From Fagopyrum homotropicum (Eukaryota > Streptophyta > Magnoliopsida > Caryophyllales > Polygonaceae), in assembly GCA_033239125.1 (NCBI GenBank), contig BSWB01000008.1, forward strand, positions 16,832,001 to 16,896,000: a stretch of 64,000 nt of DNA. The letters are read 5' to 3'. The notes below the pieces were generated by a model. That model saw only the letters and a program-made list of their open reading frames with translations, was not told the origin of the DNA and did not search any database. Within the stretch, counting starts at the first letter, position 1. Each line of letters begins with the position of its first letter. Positions 48,441-59,374 of the stretch are shown here, one piece after another. Position numbers and translations under genes: made by a program.

Positions 48441-51054
48441 TCCGTCTATTCCGTGCATTCGTTAGTCGGGATCTCGTTTCCGGACTGCAACTATCACCGG
48501 GCTGCTGCTCCCTTGCGCCAGCCCAGCCCAACAACGTGTGCTGCTACCTTACCTTCTTCAGCCAGCGCCCAGCCCAGCAGCAGCTTGCCAGTGTGCTCAG
48601 CGCCAGTTTCAGCCATCAGCAACTTGCCAATGTGCCCAGCGACAGCTTCAGCCCAGCGTGCAGCCCAGGAAGGAGCTGCTGCCTTACCTTCTTCAGCCCA
48701 ACGGCAATTCGAGCCCAGCTGGAAGGAGATGATCAACAGCGTTTAATTGCCCTCTTAAACTTCCACGTAACAGCTGCTATTTTTGGGAGGAAGATCACCT
48801 TCTGTTCAGCCTACAATCACGCATCCCAGTTGTCCCTTTCCGTCCAGATTCTCGTCCACGTTCAGCACTCCCTTTCCACCCTTTCCTTTTGCAACGGATC
48901 ATCCTCATCACAACAGCAGATCGCCATCTTCCGCTTCCCATCTCGCAGCAATAGCCGACTGATTCCGCCTATCCCCTTTGTCGCCTCCGGAGTAGAGTAC
49001 TGCAGCCGCCTTCTATCACAGATAGGGCATGCCAAAGGATTCAGCGCGGGCGGACACAGGTATGACGTCTCCTTCGTACCTACTCTACATAGATCTAACA
49101 CGCAGAAACTAATATCTCACCCTCATCCTCACCTTACGCAGTCAGATCCGAGTCTGAAGCTGCATCTCCTTGTCGGCAGCCCATAGATTCAGTGCAGTCA
49201 AAATGTAAACATTTTAACCCTTAGAACCTTGCTTACCTTTCAATCATCTCAACTGTTTTCCTTTGTACAGCTAAATTCGAGCCATTCCCTTCTGAGATCA
49301 GTCAAGAAATCCTTAGCCAGTGGTTGCTGGAAGAGGTGAGTTTCTCCTGTCTACAGTCTTGTTGTGTATTTCGTTTTCTGAAGGATGTAGGGTAGTTGGG
49401 TACGTTTGATTGCGGTGAGGAAATTACGACCTAGTAGGCTGGGGTAAGGGCTGATATTTTGTGGATGTCCCTTGAGTGTCAAACCGATGATCATAGGATG
49501 ACTTTAAGGGTAGAGACAAGGGTTGCTGTTGTATACTTTAAATTTATTCAGTTTTGGAAGTGAGGAACTGCATAGCTTGTAGACCAATGTTTAAGAGTTA
49601 GGTTGAAGATCCACCGTTGAATTTTTAATAGATGATAGTTAGATGTATGTAGTTTACTATATTAAAATTTGAGAAGAAATGAACGGTCGGATTAGAAGTT
49701 ATAAGCTTCCAAAGTTGGGTAGTTAAGCAGTTTTTATAAACGTTGGAATTTTAGTTAAGTATAGAAAATGTAAGTGTAGTAGCCAACTTTGAGAATTTTT
49801 ATAAAAATGATGGATGAACAGTTTTGAGAGATTCTTGCTCCTAAGGGTAGATGGAACATCATAGATGATCTAGAGAATTATTTTGGAATTTTTATAAGCT
49901 TCTACGAATTTTATATTTGAAACCGAAATTGGACTTGTACGATCTTTCGGAAAATAGGAAAATAAGAAAAGTGCTAGTTTGTAACTAAACTAAACTTTAG
50001 GACTTAGAATATGACTTTATAGTCTCAAATAAGAGTTTAGACAAGAATTTTGGAAATTCTAGGAGTTTCGGGACCAAGGGTAAAATAGTCATTTTACCAT
50101 AAATTAGTACTGTAATCAGTTCTGTCCTATTACTATCTTCTATCTTAGAAGTCTTAGACTTCAAATTACTTTGGGAGTGTGCTAATGCACTTATCTCCTT
50201 TGACAGGCAACTCAGTTGCTACAGTTACAGAGCGAGTTTGATTTACAGAGAATCGAGATTTGTAACAGGTAAGTCCTTTGGGCTTACTTAGTTGACTTCT
50301 GAATATGAGCATGAATAATGATAGTGGTGTGTGATTGAGATGTTTAGAGTTATAGGTTGTGATAAATATTTACCGACCTATATTTGGCCTAAGAGTAACG
50401 GGCGGTGGCATTCTGCTCAGTTAGCTTGAGGGCGCTGGGGGTTTCTTTAGGGACTAGTCCACACTCGGTTTGTAGTGATGCTACCGGCGGAGGTCAGCTA
50501 GACCTACACCTAGTTGGATAAGGAACGGAGGCGAGAACTGTTAAGAGTTCTCGTGCCACAACTGTAATATTGAATAAGATGAATCACCTAAGTAATAGAT
50601 AATAAACGGTTGTGTGCCAGCATGATGTTTGTTTATATTATTCTACGTGTGTTTGTGCTGTTATTATTCTACTTATATTTGGATAGTTAGCTAACAGTTG
50701 TTATGTTGTGTAGACGTACCACAGGTTAGATCAGATGCCGAGTGATCCGGATGGTAGTGGTCAGCCGGGGTGTCGTACTTTTAGGATGTGATGCAATTCT
50801 TTATTTGTGGGGTTTCCAGTTAGACCTTGGTTCTTTTCTTTCTATTCGTACTTTGTTATCTTATGTTTTCCGGCTGTTGGTTGTTCTGGTCACATTCATA
50901 CGTTGTTAAGACTTAATTTATGATTTTCGGTTTTTCCTTATCTGTGTCTTGTTGTAAGATCTTGTTAAGTTGTTGTCAAAATACAGGTCGGGACCCACTG
51001 TGCGGTCCTAACCAGTAACTCCCCAAGTTGTAAAATTTGGGGTGTTACAAATAG

Positions 51055-51931
51055 TTATGCATATAAATTAATATATTATAGTGTTATAGTATTGGTTATA
51101 TAAATAAATATCTATATTTAACTCGTTTGAATATATAAATATATATTTGAAAAGAAAACTCACGAAATTTTTTGAAGGTAAGTATAAAGGGAGAATATTA
51201 GACATGGGTGGAGATTCTCTGACGACATACATCTGATGGGGATAAGCACAACCTTTAATCCCGAGCGGTATTAAAATTGGGATGAAGGACATTATGATAA
51301 ACGGAAAAGGGACGTCACTCTTCAAACTAAAACCGTCCCGCTAACAGTCTATGGGTGACATTGTTAGAGTTTTGTAGGTTCGTAGCTACATATAGTAGCG
51401 TTAGGTTTGAGTTTAACATATACTCTAAATTAATTATGTAATAACTCATCAAATGCAAGTAACCAATTCAAATCATTGTTAGGCTCCGTCTTCGCTTCCG
51501 GTTAATATACCAGACTGGTCGAAGATCCTCAGAGTGGCTGACGTTCGGTGGCGGAGTAAGGGCGGTGAAGATCCAGGCTCCGTCTTCGCTTCCGTTGTGG
51601 GACAACTGTCGAAGCCATTCGCTTCAGCCTTCCTCTACCGCAAATCTTTCGATTTTACATATTAAATTTATTTTTTTAGTCAAATTATGAAATTATGAGA
51701 TTTCAGATATTTGGATCATTTCGTACAATTATAACTTGGGGTAATTTTCTATAATTATCTTTGTGGGGGAAAATATGCAAATTCAAAATTTTGGGCTATT
51801 AATGCAATTACAAAATATGAGTTGAACTTTGTAATTATAGGGAGAATGGAGATTGACGGCTTTCTCCGGCGATGTTCGGGCAGGCTGCGCAGGCAACGGC
51901 CGATAGCGGCGGCAGCAACTTCACCCCAAAG
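51055..51931. other. Intergenic DNA left of the AHL palindrome
   Basis: AT-rich to about 51480, then a less AT-rich part with the direct repeat GGCTCCGTCTTCGCTTCCG at about 51482 and 51575. About 51845-51930 is GC-rich and open in frame with the AHL gene, but it is absent from the other palindrome arm, so it is not taken as coding. Confidence 0.5.
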
Positions 51932-54277
51932 TTTAGATTTCAGTTTTATCTTTTTTTTTCCTATTTTATATTCTCCTCCCACAATCTTCTTCCAATCTTA
52001 GTCTTTCCTTCTAAACCTCAAACCTCCGAAGACTTCAAGATTTTTGCAGGTTCTTCCATGGCGTCTCCAGCACCGACACACAATCACAATAACGATCTCT
52101 CTTCTAATGGAATCCCTTCTCTGGGATTCAACGCCTCGTCAAGATCCGGCGACGAGAATGAAGAAGTGGGAGACAATGTCATCGGTGCTAAGCGTCCAAG
52201 AGGCCGGCCGCGGGGATCCAAGAACAAGCCAAAGCCGCCGCAGATTGTCCCCGTCGGCACAGAGAACGATTTAGCGAGTTACGTCATTGAAATAGCACCC
52301 GGCGCCGACGTCGTAACTTGTCTGGTCAATTTCGCTATTTCCAAGGGAGTGGGAATAAGCATCCTCCACGCCACCGGCTCCGTCAACGGAGTACTTAGTT
52401 TCCGACACAGTGGACCGATAAGGGGTTATTTCGATATCGTCTCGTTTCATGGAACAATTACGTGTCCCGTTAGATCTTTGCGTCAGCCGAGTCTTGCCAT
52501 GATGATAGCACCTACTAGATCTCCAGGGAATTTGGTCGGAGGAATTGTCGCCGGACCGATTATAGCGGCGGGACCGATTATAGTAACGGCGGGGATTTTC
52601 TCCGGCTCCACATTTCATACGCTGCCGTTGGAGGATACCAAGAATGAGAATCTTGAACCGGGTTTGATTCAAGCATCAGAATCCGGTTCCGGTTCGTATT
52701 ATTTTGGTATCGGTAACATGTCGACGATCTCTGGTTGGACGGGATGGCCACAGATCACCCAAAATCTTTGGGTTAATCATGTTCATCGTGATCAAGAACA
52801 ACCACAACAGAATGGTAATGGTAGAGAATGGCTTTAATCTTGAAGAACAATTTTGAATTTTATGATTTTATTGTTTTGTTAGTCTATTACCACAGTATAT
52901 GTACATATATGTTGTAAGGTTTTAAGACTTTTTACAATTGTTAGTTGAATTTTTTCAATAATAAGAAAAACTCTAATTGAAACTACTTCGATTCTTTTGG
53001 TACAAGCATATCCAGAAATCGATCAATTCTAAAATTAACACTAATATATACTGGTTAACAAGGGTGTAAGCCTACTTTCTCTTTTGACGTTCTACAATGT
53101 AAGAAGCAAGGAAGGATACAAAATAAGAAATGATCGAGGATCTCTAGGTAATGCTCATAAATTATGTAAAAAGGCCAACTAAAAGTCTAAAATATAGAAT
53201 AATGACACGGATCGTGTCCGGTCAATAAATAGTTAAAGAAAGTTTTACATATTTTGTAAGGTTATTTTTTTAAAACAAAATTAAAGATCAATTGATTAGC
53301 GTAATATTAGTTCTTCTCTCCCATTTTTTTAACTAAACATAGCCCCGTATAGATATGGCCATGTGTGAGATTACGGCTGTCGGAAGTTGGACATCAATCT
53401 TCTTATTCTTCGAAGAAGAAGAAGAAAGGTTCTAATGTTGAAATAATATTGTTCCACCGGCCGACTCTTCTCTCCATTTTCTTTGATTCTTCTTATGATT
53501 TCATAAATTGCTTTTGAACCTTTGATTACTAATTTACCGTGTAATCTTTCTTTAATTTGTTGAATGTTAGGTTTGTTATTCCATTTTTTTTACCTTTTCT
53601 GATTTCAAATTTTTATTATTGTTTTCCTTTGCTGATTATGTTATTTGATTGTCATTTATTTGCAAAATGGATGATTTGTTCTTCAATTTTGAACCTAAGT
53701 ATGTTATTTGAGATGTAAGACTAAATATGTTTAATTCTATGTTTTATAAGACTAAAAATGTTTATTTATAAGCTTTTGTTTCGCTTATTTTGTTGTTACG
53801 TTAATGTTTTAATTATCTACTCTTATATCATTGGTTTTTCATATACATGTATCTCATTATGATACATGAACTTTACATTTTCAATAGTTTTAAAATGATA
53901 TATTATTTATTTTTCTCCTTGTGCCCTCATTTTCTATTTCTTTAAGAATTGCCGTTTTTCGTTTTTCGCCGTGTTTGTGTTCATGTCCGTGCATCATAGG
54001 TGTTATGCAAACATTATCAGATATAGCAATGTAAACAGCTTAAGCTTACCTCATGAGCGTTGAGAAGTTATGTTTCTTGGGTTTATTTTTATTAATTTCA
54101 AAACACAAAACGTGCAGAAACCGTTTCTACATCTTTCTATTCTTTCCTCTTCCTTTTTTTATGAAGAGGAGCATCGCGCTTAAAGCGCCTTAATTGAAAT
54201 GAAAACGAAAGCAACTACAAACGAATAAGACGATGAAAAGAAACCCCTCGCACATTATCCAAAAGAATAGATCTAAC
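51932..54277 (+). repeat. Left arm of a large palindrome (about 2.35 kb)
   Basis: Matches 54654-56974 in reverse complement from the AHL leader through the gene, its downstream region and into a LINE 3' end. Coding parts are very similar; non-coding parts carry more changes. The arms are separated by about 376 bp. Confidence 0.9.
52058..52837 (+). CDS. AT-hook motif nuclear-localized (AHL) protein, copy 1
   Basis: 259 residues, no intron. Acidic low-complexity N-terminus (residues 1-44), then an AT-hook KRPRGRPRGSKNKPK (45-59), the type I form with RGRP core and GSKNK tail, then a PPC/DUF296 domain (about 69-195) ending VVGG-like LVGGIVAGPIIAAGPIIV and LPLED. A Gln/Asn-rich tail follows. AHL proteins bind AT-rich minor grooves through the hook and form trimers and partner contacts through the PPC domain, acting in growth control in the nucleus. 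The usual GRFEIL core is GYFDIV here (123-128), so the PPC domain is divergent. The ATG at 52058 is chosen because the frame upstream (from 51872) is not shared by the second copy. The lack of introns fits clade A AHL genes. Probably functional; expression unknown. Confidence 0.88.
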   Translation: MASPAPTHNHNNDLSSNGIPSLGFNASSRSGDENEEVGDNVIGAKRPRGRPRGSKNKPKPPQIVPVGTENDLASYVIEIAPGADVVTCLVNFAISKGVGISILHATGSVNGVLSFRHSGPIRGYFDIVSFHGTITCPVRSLRQPSLAMMIAPTRSPGNLVGGIVAGPIIAAGPIIVTAGIFSGSTFHTLPLEDTKNENLEPGLIQASESGSGSYYFGIGNMSTISGWTGWPQITQNLWVNHVHRDQEQPQQNGNGREWL

Positions 54278-54640
54278 GCTAATCGGTGCAATCACTTCGT
54301 TATAACCTTTGGCAATACTCCTCCATCCATACGAAGAGCCTCATCGAAAGATCAGGTTCGTGGGCCAGTCATGCATGGGAACTGAATACTTTCTGATTAA
54401 TATTTGTGCCCAGAGTTGTTCCCTATGAGAAAAAGCCTCCAACTTATTGATAAGAGCTAAATTGGCTTCTCCTGCCATACGGATACCTAATCCCCAATGT
54501 GTCGTGGCTTACAAACCTTCCCCCAACTCACCAAATGAACCTTTCTTCTACCCTCAACACTTCCCCAAACGAAACTCCTACACACTCTGTCCAACTTTTC
54601 CGTCACTCTAACAGGGAAGACAAAGGAGCTCATGTAATAC
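54215..54640 (-). pseudogene. Non-LTR (LINE) reverse transcriptase C-terminal remnant in the palindrome centre
   Basis: On the minus strand: CRSFVWGSVEGRRKVHLVSW, GKVCKPRH, then after a frameshift GLGIRMAGEANLALINKLEA and LWAQILIRKYSV, a stop, and YGWRSIAKGYNEV. These are the typical plant LINE motifs (R-F-WG, HLV-W, VCKPK, GLGIR, LW-LI-KY, W-SI) that follow the reverse transcriptase core. At least one frameshift and one stop break it. The 3' end (below about 54277) is repeated in inverted orientation at 54654-54780. Confidence 0.88.
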
Positions 54641-54653
54641 TGATGTTTGAGGG
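54278..54653. other. Unique spacer of the palindrome
   Basis: Single-copy centre, made of the LINE remnant. The plus-strand 80-codon frame at 54499-54741 is the antisense of the LINE and is not a gene. Confidence 0.8.
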
Positions 54654-56974
54654 GTTAGATCTATTCTTTTGGATGATGTGTGAGGGGTTTCTTTTCCTCG
54701 TCGTATTCGTTTATAGTTGCTTTCGTTTTCATTTTAATTAAGGCGCTTTAAGCGCGGAGCTCTGAGCTCCTCTTCATCAAAAAAAGGAAGAGGAAAGAAT
54801 AAAAAGAAGTAGAAAACAATTTCGGCACGTTTTCTGTTTTGAAATTGATCAAAATAAACCCAATAAACATAACTTCTCAGCTCTCATGAAGTAAGCTTAA
54901 TGTTTACATAACACCTATGATGAACGGACATGAACATAAACACGGTGAAAACGAAAAACGACAATTCTTAAAGCAATAGAAAATGAGGGCACGAGGAGAA
55001 AAATAAATAATATATCATTTTAAAGCTATTGAAATGTAAAATTCATGTATATCATAATGAGATAAATGTATATGAAAAGCCAATGATATAAGAGTTGATA
55101 ACTAAAACATTAACTTTACAACAAAATAAGCAAAACAAAAGGTTAGAAATAAATATTTGTAGTCTTACAAAACATAGAATTAAACATATTTAATCTTACA
55201 TCTCACATAACATACTTAGTTTCAAAATTGAAGAACGAATCACCCATTTTGCAAATAAATGACAATCAAACAACATAATCAACAAAGGAAAACAATAATA
55301 AAAATTTGACATCAGAATAGGTTAAAAATTGGAATAACACACCTAATAGTCAACAAACTAAAGAAATATTACACAATAAATTAGTAATCAAAGGTTCAAA
55401 AGCAATTTATGAAATCATAAGAAGAATGAAAGAAAATGGAGAGAAGAGTCGGCCATTGGAACAATATTGTTTCAACATTAGAACCTTTCTTCTTCGAAGA
55501 AGAATAAGAAGATTGATGTCCAACTTCCGACGGCCGTAATCTCACACATGGTCATCAATACGGGGCTATGTTTAGTTGAAAAAAATGGGAGAGAAGAACT
55601 AATATTACGCTAATCAATAAATCTTTAATTTTTCTTAAAAAAATTAACCTAAAAAATACTTATAACTTTCCTTGACTATTTATTGACCGGACACGATCCG
55701 TGTCATTATTCTAAATTTTAGACTTTTATTTGACCTTTTTACATGACTTATGAGCATTGCCTAGAGATCTTCGATCATTCCTTATTTTGTATCCTCCCTT
55801 GCTTCTTACATCGTGGACCGTCAAAAGAGGAAGTAGGATGAGACCCTTGCTAACCAGTATATATTAGTGTTAATTTTATAGTTGATCGATTTCTGGATAT
55901 GCTTGTACCAAAAGAATCGATGAAGTAATTGTAGTTAAAGTTTTTCTTATTATAGAAAAAAATCAACTAACAATAGTAAAATGTCTTAAAACCTTACAAC
56001 ATATATGTACATATACTGTGGTAATAGACTAACAAAACAATAAAATCATAAAGTTCAAAATTGTTCTTCAAGATTAAAGCCATTCTCTACCATTACCATT
56101 CTGTTGTGGTTGTTCTTGATCACGATGAACATGATTAACCCAAAGATTTTGGGTGATCTGTGGCCATCCCGTCCAACCAGAGATCGTCGACATGTTACCG
56201 ATACCAAAATAATACGAACCGGAACCGGATTCTGATGCTTGAATCAAACCCGGTTCAAGATTCTCATTCTTGGTATCCTCCAACGGCAGCGTATGAAATG
56301 TGGAGCCGGAGAAAATCCCCGCCGTTACTATAATCGGTCCCGCCGCTATAATCGGTCCGGCGACAATTCCTCCGACCAAATTCCCTGGAGATATAGTAGG
56401 TGCCATCATCATGGCAAGACTCGGCTGACGCAAAGATCTAACGGGACACGTAATTGTTCCATGAAACGAGACGATATCGAAATAACCCCTTATCGGTCCA
56501 CTGTGTCGGAAACTAATTACTCCGTTGACGGAGCCGGTGGCGTGGAGGATGCTTATTCCCACTCCCTTGGAATTAGCGAAATTGACCAGACAAGTTACGA
56601 CGTCAGCGCCGGGTGCTATTTCAATGACGTAACTCGCTAAACCGTTCTCCGTGCCGACGGTGACAATCTGCGGCGGCTTTGGCTTGTTCTTGGATCCCGG
56701 CGGCCGGCCTCTTGGACGCTTAGCAACGATGGCATTGTCTCCCACTTCTTCATTCTCGTCGCCGGATCTTGACGAGACGTTGAATCCCAGAGAAGGGATT
56801 CCATTAGAAGAGAGATCGTTATTGTGATTGTGTGCCGGTGCTGGAGACGCCATGGAAGAACCTGCAAAAATCTTGAAGTTTTCGGAGGTTTGAGGTTTAG
56901 AAGGAAAGACGTAAGATTTGAAGAAGATTGTGGGAGGAATTCATTAAATAGGGAAAAAAAAAACTGAAATCTAA
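54654..56974 (-). repeat. Right arm of the large palindrome (about 2.32 kb)
   Basis: Reverse complement of 51932-54277. It begins in the LINE 3' end, passes the region downstream of AHL, the gene, and ends about 110 bp upstream of its ATG. Confidence 0.9.
56074..56853 (-). CDS. AT-hook motif nuclear-localized (AHL) protein, copy 2
   Basis: 259 residues, intronless, convergent with copy 1. It differs from copy 1 at about eleven residues, among them A26V, V41A, G43V, R52P (giving the canonical RGRPPGSK hook), P65T, D71G, I94N and R154I. The AT-hook lies at 45-59 and the PPC domain at about 69-195, with the same divergent GYFDIV core. The frame is fully open. Function as for copy 1. Because both genes point to the palindrome centre, transcripts that read through would contain sense and antisense AHL sequence. 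Confidence 0.88.
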   Translation of the reverse strand: MASPAPAHNHNNDLSSNGIPSLGFNVSSRSGDENEEVGDNAIVAKRPRGRPPGSKNKPKPPQIVTVGTENGLASYVIEIAPGADVVTCLVNFANSKGVGISILHATGSVNGVISFRHSGPIRGYFDIVSFHGTITCPVRSLRQPSLAMMMAPTISPGNLVGGIVAGPIIAAGPIIVTAGIFSGSTFHTLPLEDTKNENLEPGLIQASESGSGSYYFGIGNMSTISGWTGWPQITQNLWVNHVHRDQEQPQQNGNGREWL

Positions 56975-57116
56975 TCTATATGTGTTTGAGAGAGATATGT
57001 ACGATTCTGTGTTGTACTTTTTAGGGTTTTAGGGGATTTATGAATTTAGGGATATTTTTTCTATTTTGTTTTTCTTTGACGGGTTGATATGGTTATAGCT
57101 TGTGTAAAGATAAAAT
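56975..57116. other. Upstream region of AHL copy 2
   Basis: AT-rich, no longer matching the left arm. No clear core promoter element could be assigned. Confidence 0.4.
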
Positions 57117-58119
57117 TTTTATAGTCCACACCTTGTGTGAGTATCTTTATAATATTAATTGTACGAACTTAAGATATATTTATAAAATTTTATAATAATG
57201 ATTCGAATTTGATTATTCTCAAAACGAAAAAATAGTTACAAATAAAGAATTTCTTATTATTCTACTCTTCATAAATTTAATCCTTATACAATTCACAATT
57301 TTTTTTTAAAAAAAATTACAATGCACAACTCCGTTATAAACTTATAACTAAATTACTTTAATATATTGTAATTATCTAAATGGAAGTCGAAATATAATTT
57401 TGTAAAAAAATAGAATTTGAAACGAAATCTGTGATAAAAAAAAAATATAAATTGAAAGTTTTTTTTTTAAAAATACACAAAAGTTGAAATAAAGTTTAAA
57501 AATACAAACAAAAGCAAAAACAAATTATTGGATGAACGAAATTTAAAATGTGGAACTTTTTTCTTGCAACGACCGACATAATATAAAGAGAATACCCGTA
57601 TTTTATTATTAAAAAACATAATAGGACAACAAAATACTTAGATAAAAAAGAATACCCGTAGAGTAATATTTTTATTCAAAAAACATACATTTTCAATAAA
57701 TCATTTATATTAAAAAAATCAGAATCTAAAAATTTGTAAATTAAAAAACAATTTATAGATGACGATAAAAAATTGAAAAAATTGGTGTAGAGAAGCCCTT
57801 TTTGTATCCATGATACAATCTAGACCCCTCTAATTTTCTCCCTAAAAATAAAAATAAATTAAATTATAAAGGAGATATATGCGTAATAGTGTAATAAAGA
57901 GGCTATTAGTTGTGGGAAGCACTCTCATTAAAAAGATTCTCTTCCTTAATTAAGGAGAATAAATAACTATTAAAAATTTAAAGGATATAAATTAAAAAGA
58001 TAAGTAAATATTAACAGTGGGACCACTCTCATTAAAAAGATTTCCCCCCTTAATTAATATGACTGTTTTTTAATAAAATAAGAAAAATGAGAGTGGTCCC
58101 CCACAAATTCTATACATAA

Positions 58120-58220
58120 TTTTATGTACATAATTTCGCACGCAAATTATGTACATAATTTTGAAATTTCGCAAGCAAATTATGTACATAATTTCGCACG
58201 CAAATTATGTACATAAAATT
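58120..58220. repeat. Clustered short palindromes
   Basis: ATTATGTACATAAT occurs four times, spaced by TTCGCACGCAA or similar; each is a perfect or near-perfect inverted repeat. Confidence 0.75.
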
Positions 58221-58974
58221 ATGTAATTAATTTTAATGCCAACAAATAAGCGACTTTTTGAAAAAAAATAAGCAATATTAATTAAGGGAGAGAATCTTTT
58301 TAATGTTAAACTAATTCCTTAATTGTAGAGGATCACTCTCATTTTTCTTTTTTATTTTAAAAAAATAAGGGAGAAAATCTTTTTAATTTTGAATAATTGT
58401 AGGGGACCACTTTCATTTTTCCTCTTTAATTTTGAAAGTATCTTAGATTATTTTAGATTTTATCTTTTTCTCAAAATTACAAGGAACCTAGTTAATACAA
58501 ATTAAAACATAAAAACCTACTTAATCTACATTTATACAATAAAAGCCTACTTACGCCTTTTACTCTAAAAAAATCTATAATATAAAATTAAACAAAATCT
58601 CATACAATAACGGATAAATTAGTATTAATTTTGACAATTATAAATGCTTTTCAAGTTCTCAAAGTATCAGCCTTACTTGATAATCCACGTGGGATAGCAA
58701 ATTCGCTGAAAACAGTAAGTAAATGACCCATAAAAAAGTAGGTCAAAGACGTGTAAAACATATATTAATCCAAAAGAATAAAAATTATAGCTCAACTTAG
58801 CAAAAGGCCAAGATATGTATCATTTGTTTAATCTTCAATATCCGTTATTAACCTCTTTTATACAAGTTCTAAAACCTATCACATTTAGTAGGTCAACGAC
58901 CCATATAACGGATATTAATTTATGAATAAAAATTATACTTTAACTTAGCCAAAATTCACTGAAAATACTTAACG

Positions 58975-59095
58975 ACCCACAAAACATTATGTCAGTAGGT
59001 CAATGACCCATAAAATAGTAGGTCACAACGACCCACAAAACAGTAGGTCAACGACCCACAAAACAGTAGGTCAACGACTCACAAAACAGATATTA
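58975..59095. repeat. Tandem 23-bp units in copy 1
   Basis: AACAGTAGGTCAACGACCCA recurs about four times; shorter runs lie at 60468-60530 and 61845-61920 in copies 2 and 3. Confidence 0.8.
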
Positions 59096-59374
59096 ATCCG
59101 TTATAAATAAAAATTATACTTAACTTAGCCAAAAGGCCAAGGAATGTGTGATTTGTTTAATCTTCAAATCCTCTATTTATACAAGTTATCAAACTATCAG
59201 ACTTACTTATAATCGATGTGGGATAGAGAATTCCGTGAAATTTTTTAACGTAAATTGATTGAGCTTATAATCCTTCAAAAATAAAAAAATAAAAATCTTC
59301 TCAATAAATAAATTACTTAAATTTCGACGGCTAAAAAATAAAAGAAATACCTAAACCAAATTATTTTTAAAATA

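Larger units (their letters stand above)
35246..51049 (+). mobile_element. Composite LTR retrotransposon with target duplication AATAG
   Basis: Perfect duplications AATAG at 35241-35245 and 51050-51054 bound a structure starting TGTAATATCCGG and ending GGGGTGTTACA. The 5' LTR is cut short at about 36262 and joined to the pol 3' end and 3' LTR of a second family. Then come the last bases of the host polypurine tract (GGTACTGA) and the 3' LTR, which contains a whole younger element. The primer site and most of the interior are gone. The two host LTRs differ at many positions, so it is older than the element nested in it. Confidence 0.85.
39547..51049 (+). repeat. 3' LTR of the composite element, split by a younger element
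   Basis: 39547-39787 and 48441-51049 together form an LTR of about 2.85 kb. GGTACTGA before it is the end of the polypurine-to-LTR junction seen (reversed) at 41963. Confidence 0.85.
57117..59374 (-). mobile_element. Helitron-related repeat unit, copy 1, with an internal insertion
   Basis: Starts with a degenerate 3' end (AGTCCACACCTTGTGTGAGTA) and then follows the same sequence as 59385-60800. It carries about 790 bp (about 57781-58570) absent from copies 2 and 3. That part has phrases such as GGGACCACTCTCATTAAAAAGATT and repeated AAATTATGTACATAATTT palindromes (58130-58215). No coding sequence. Confidence 0.65.

Noticed and set aside
51872..52057. Upstream in-frame extension of AHL copy 1 by 62 codons
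   Set aside because: Most of it is absent from the second arm, and the shared part is a typical T/C-rich leader; the downstream ATG is used by both copies.
52271..52672. 133-codon antisense frame in AHL (also 56239-56640)
   Set aside because: Shadow of the AHL coding frame on the opposite strand.
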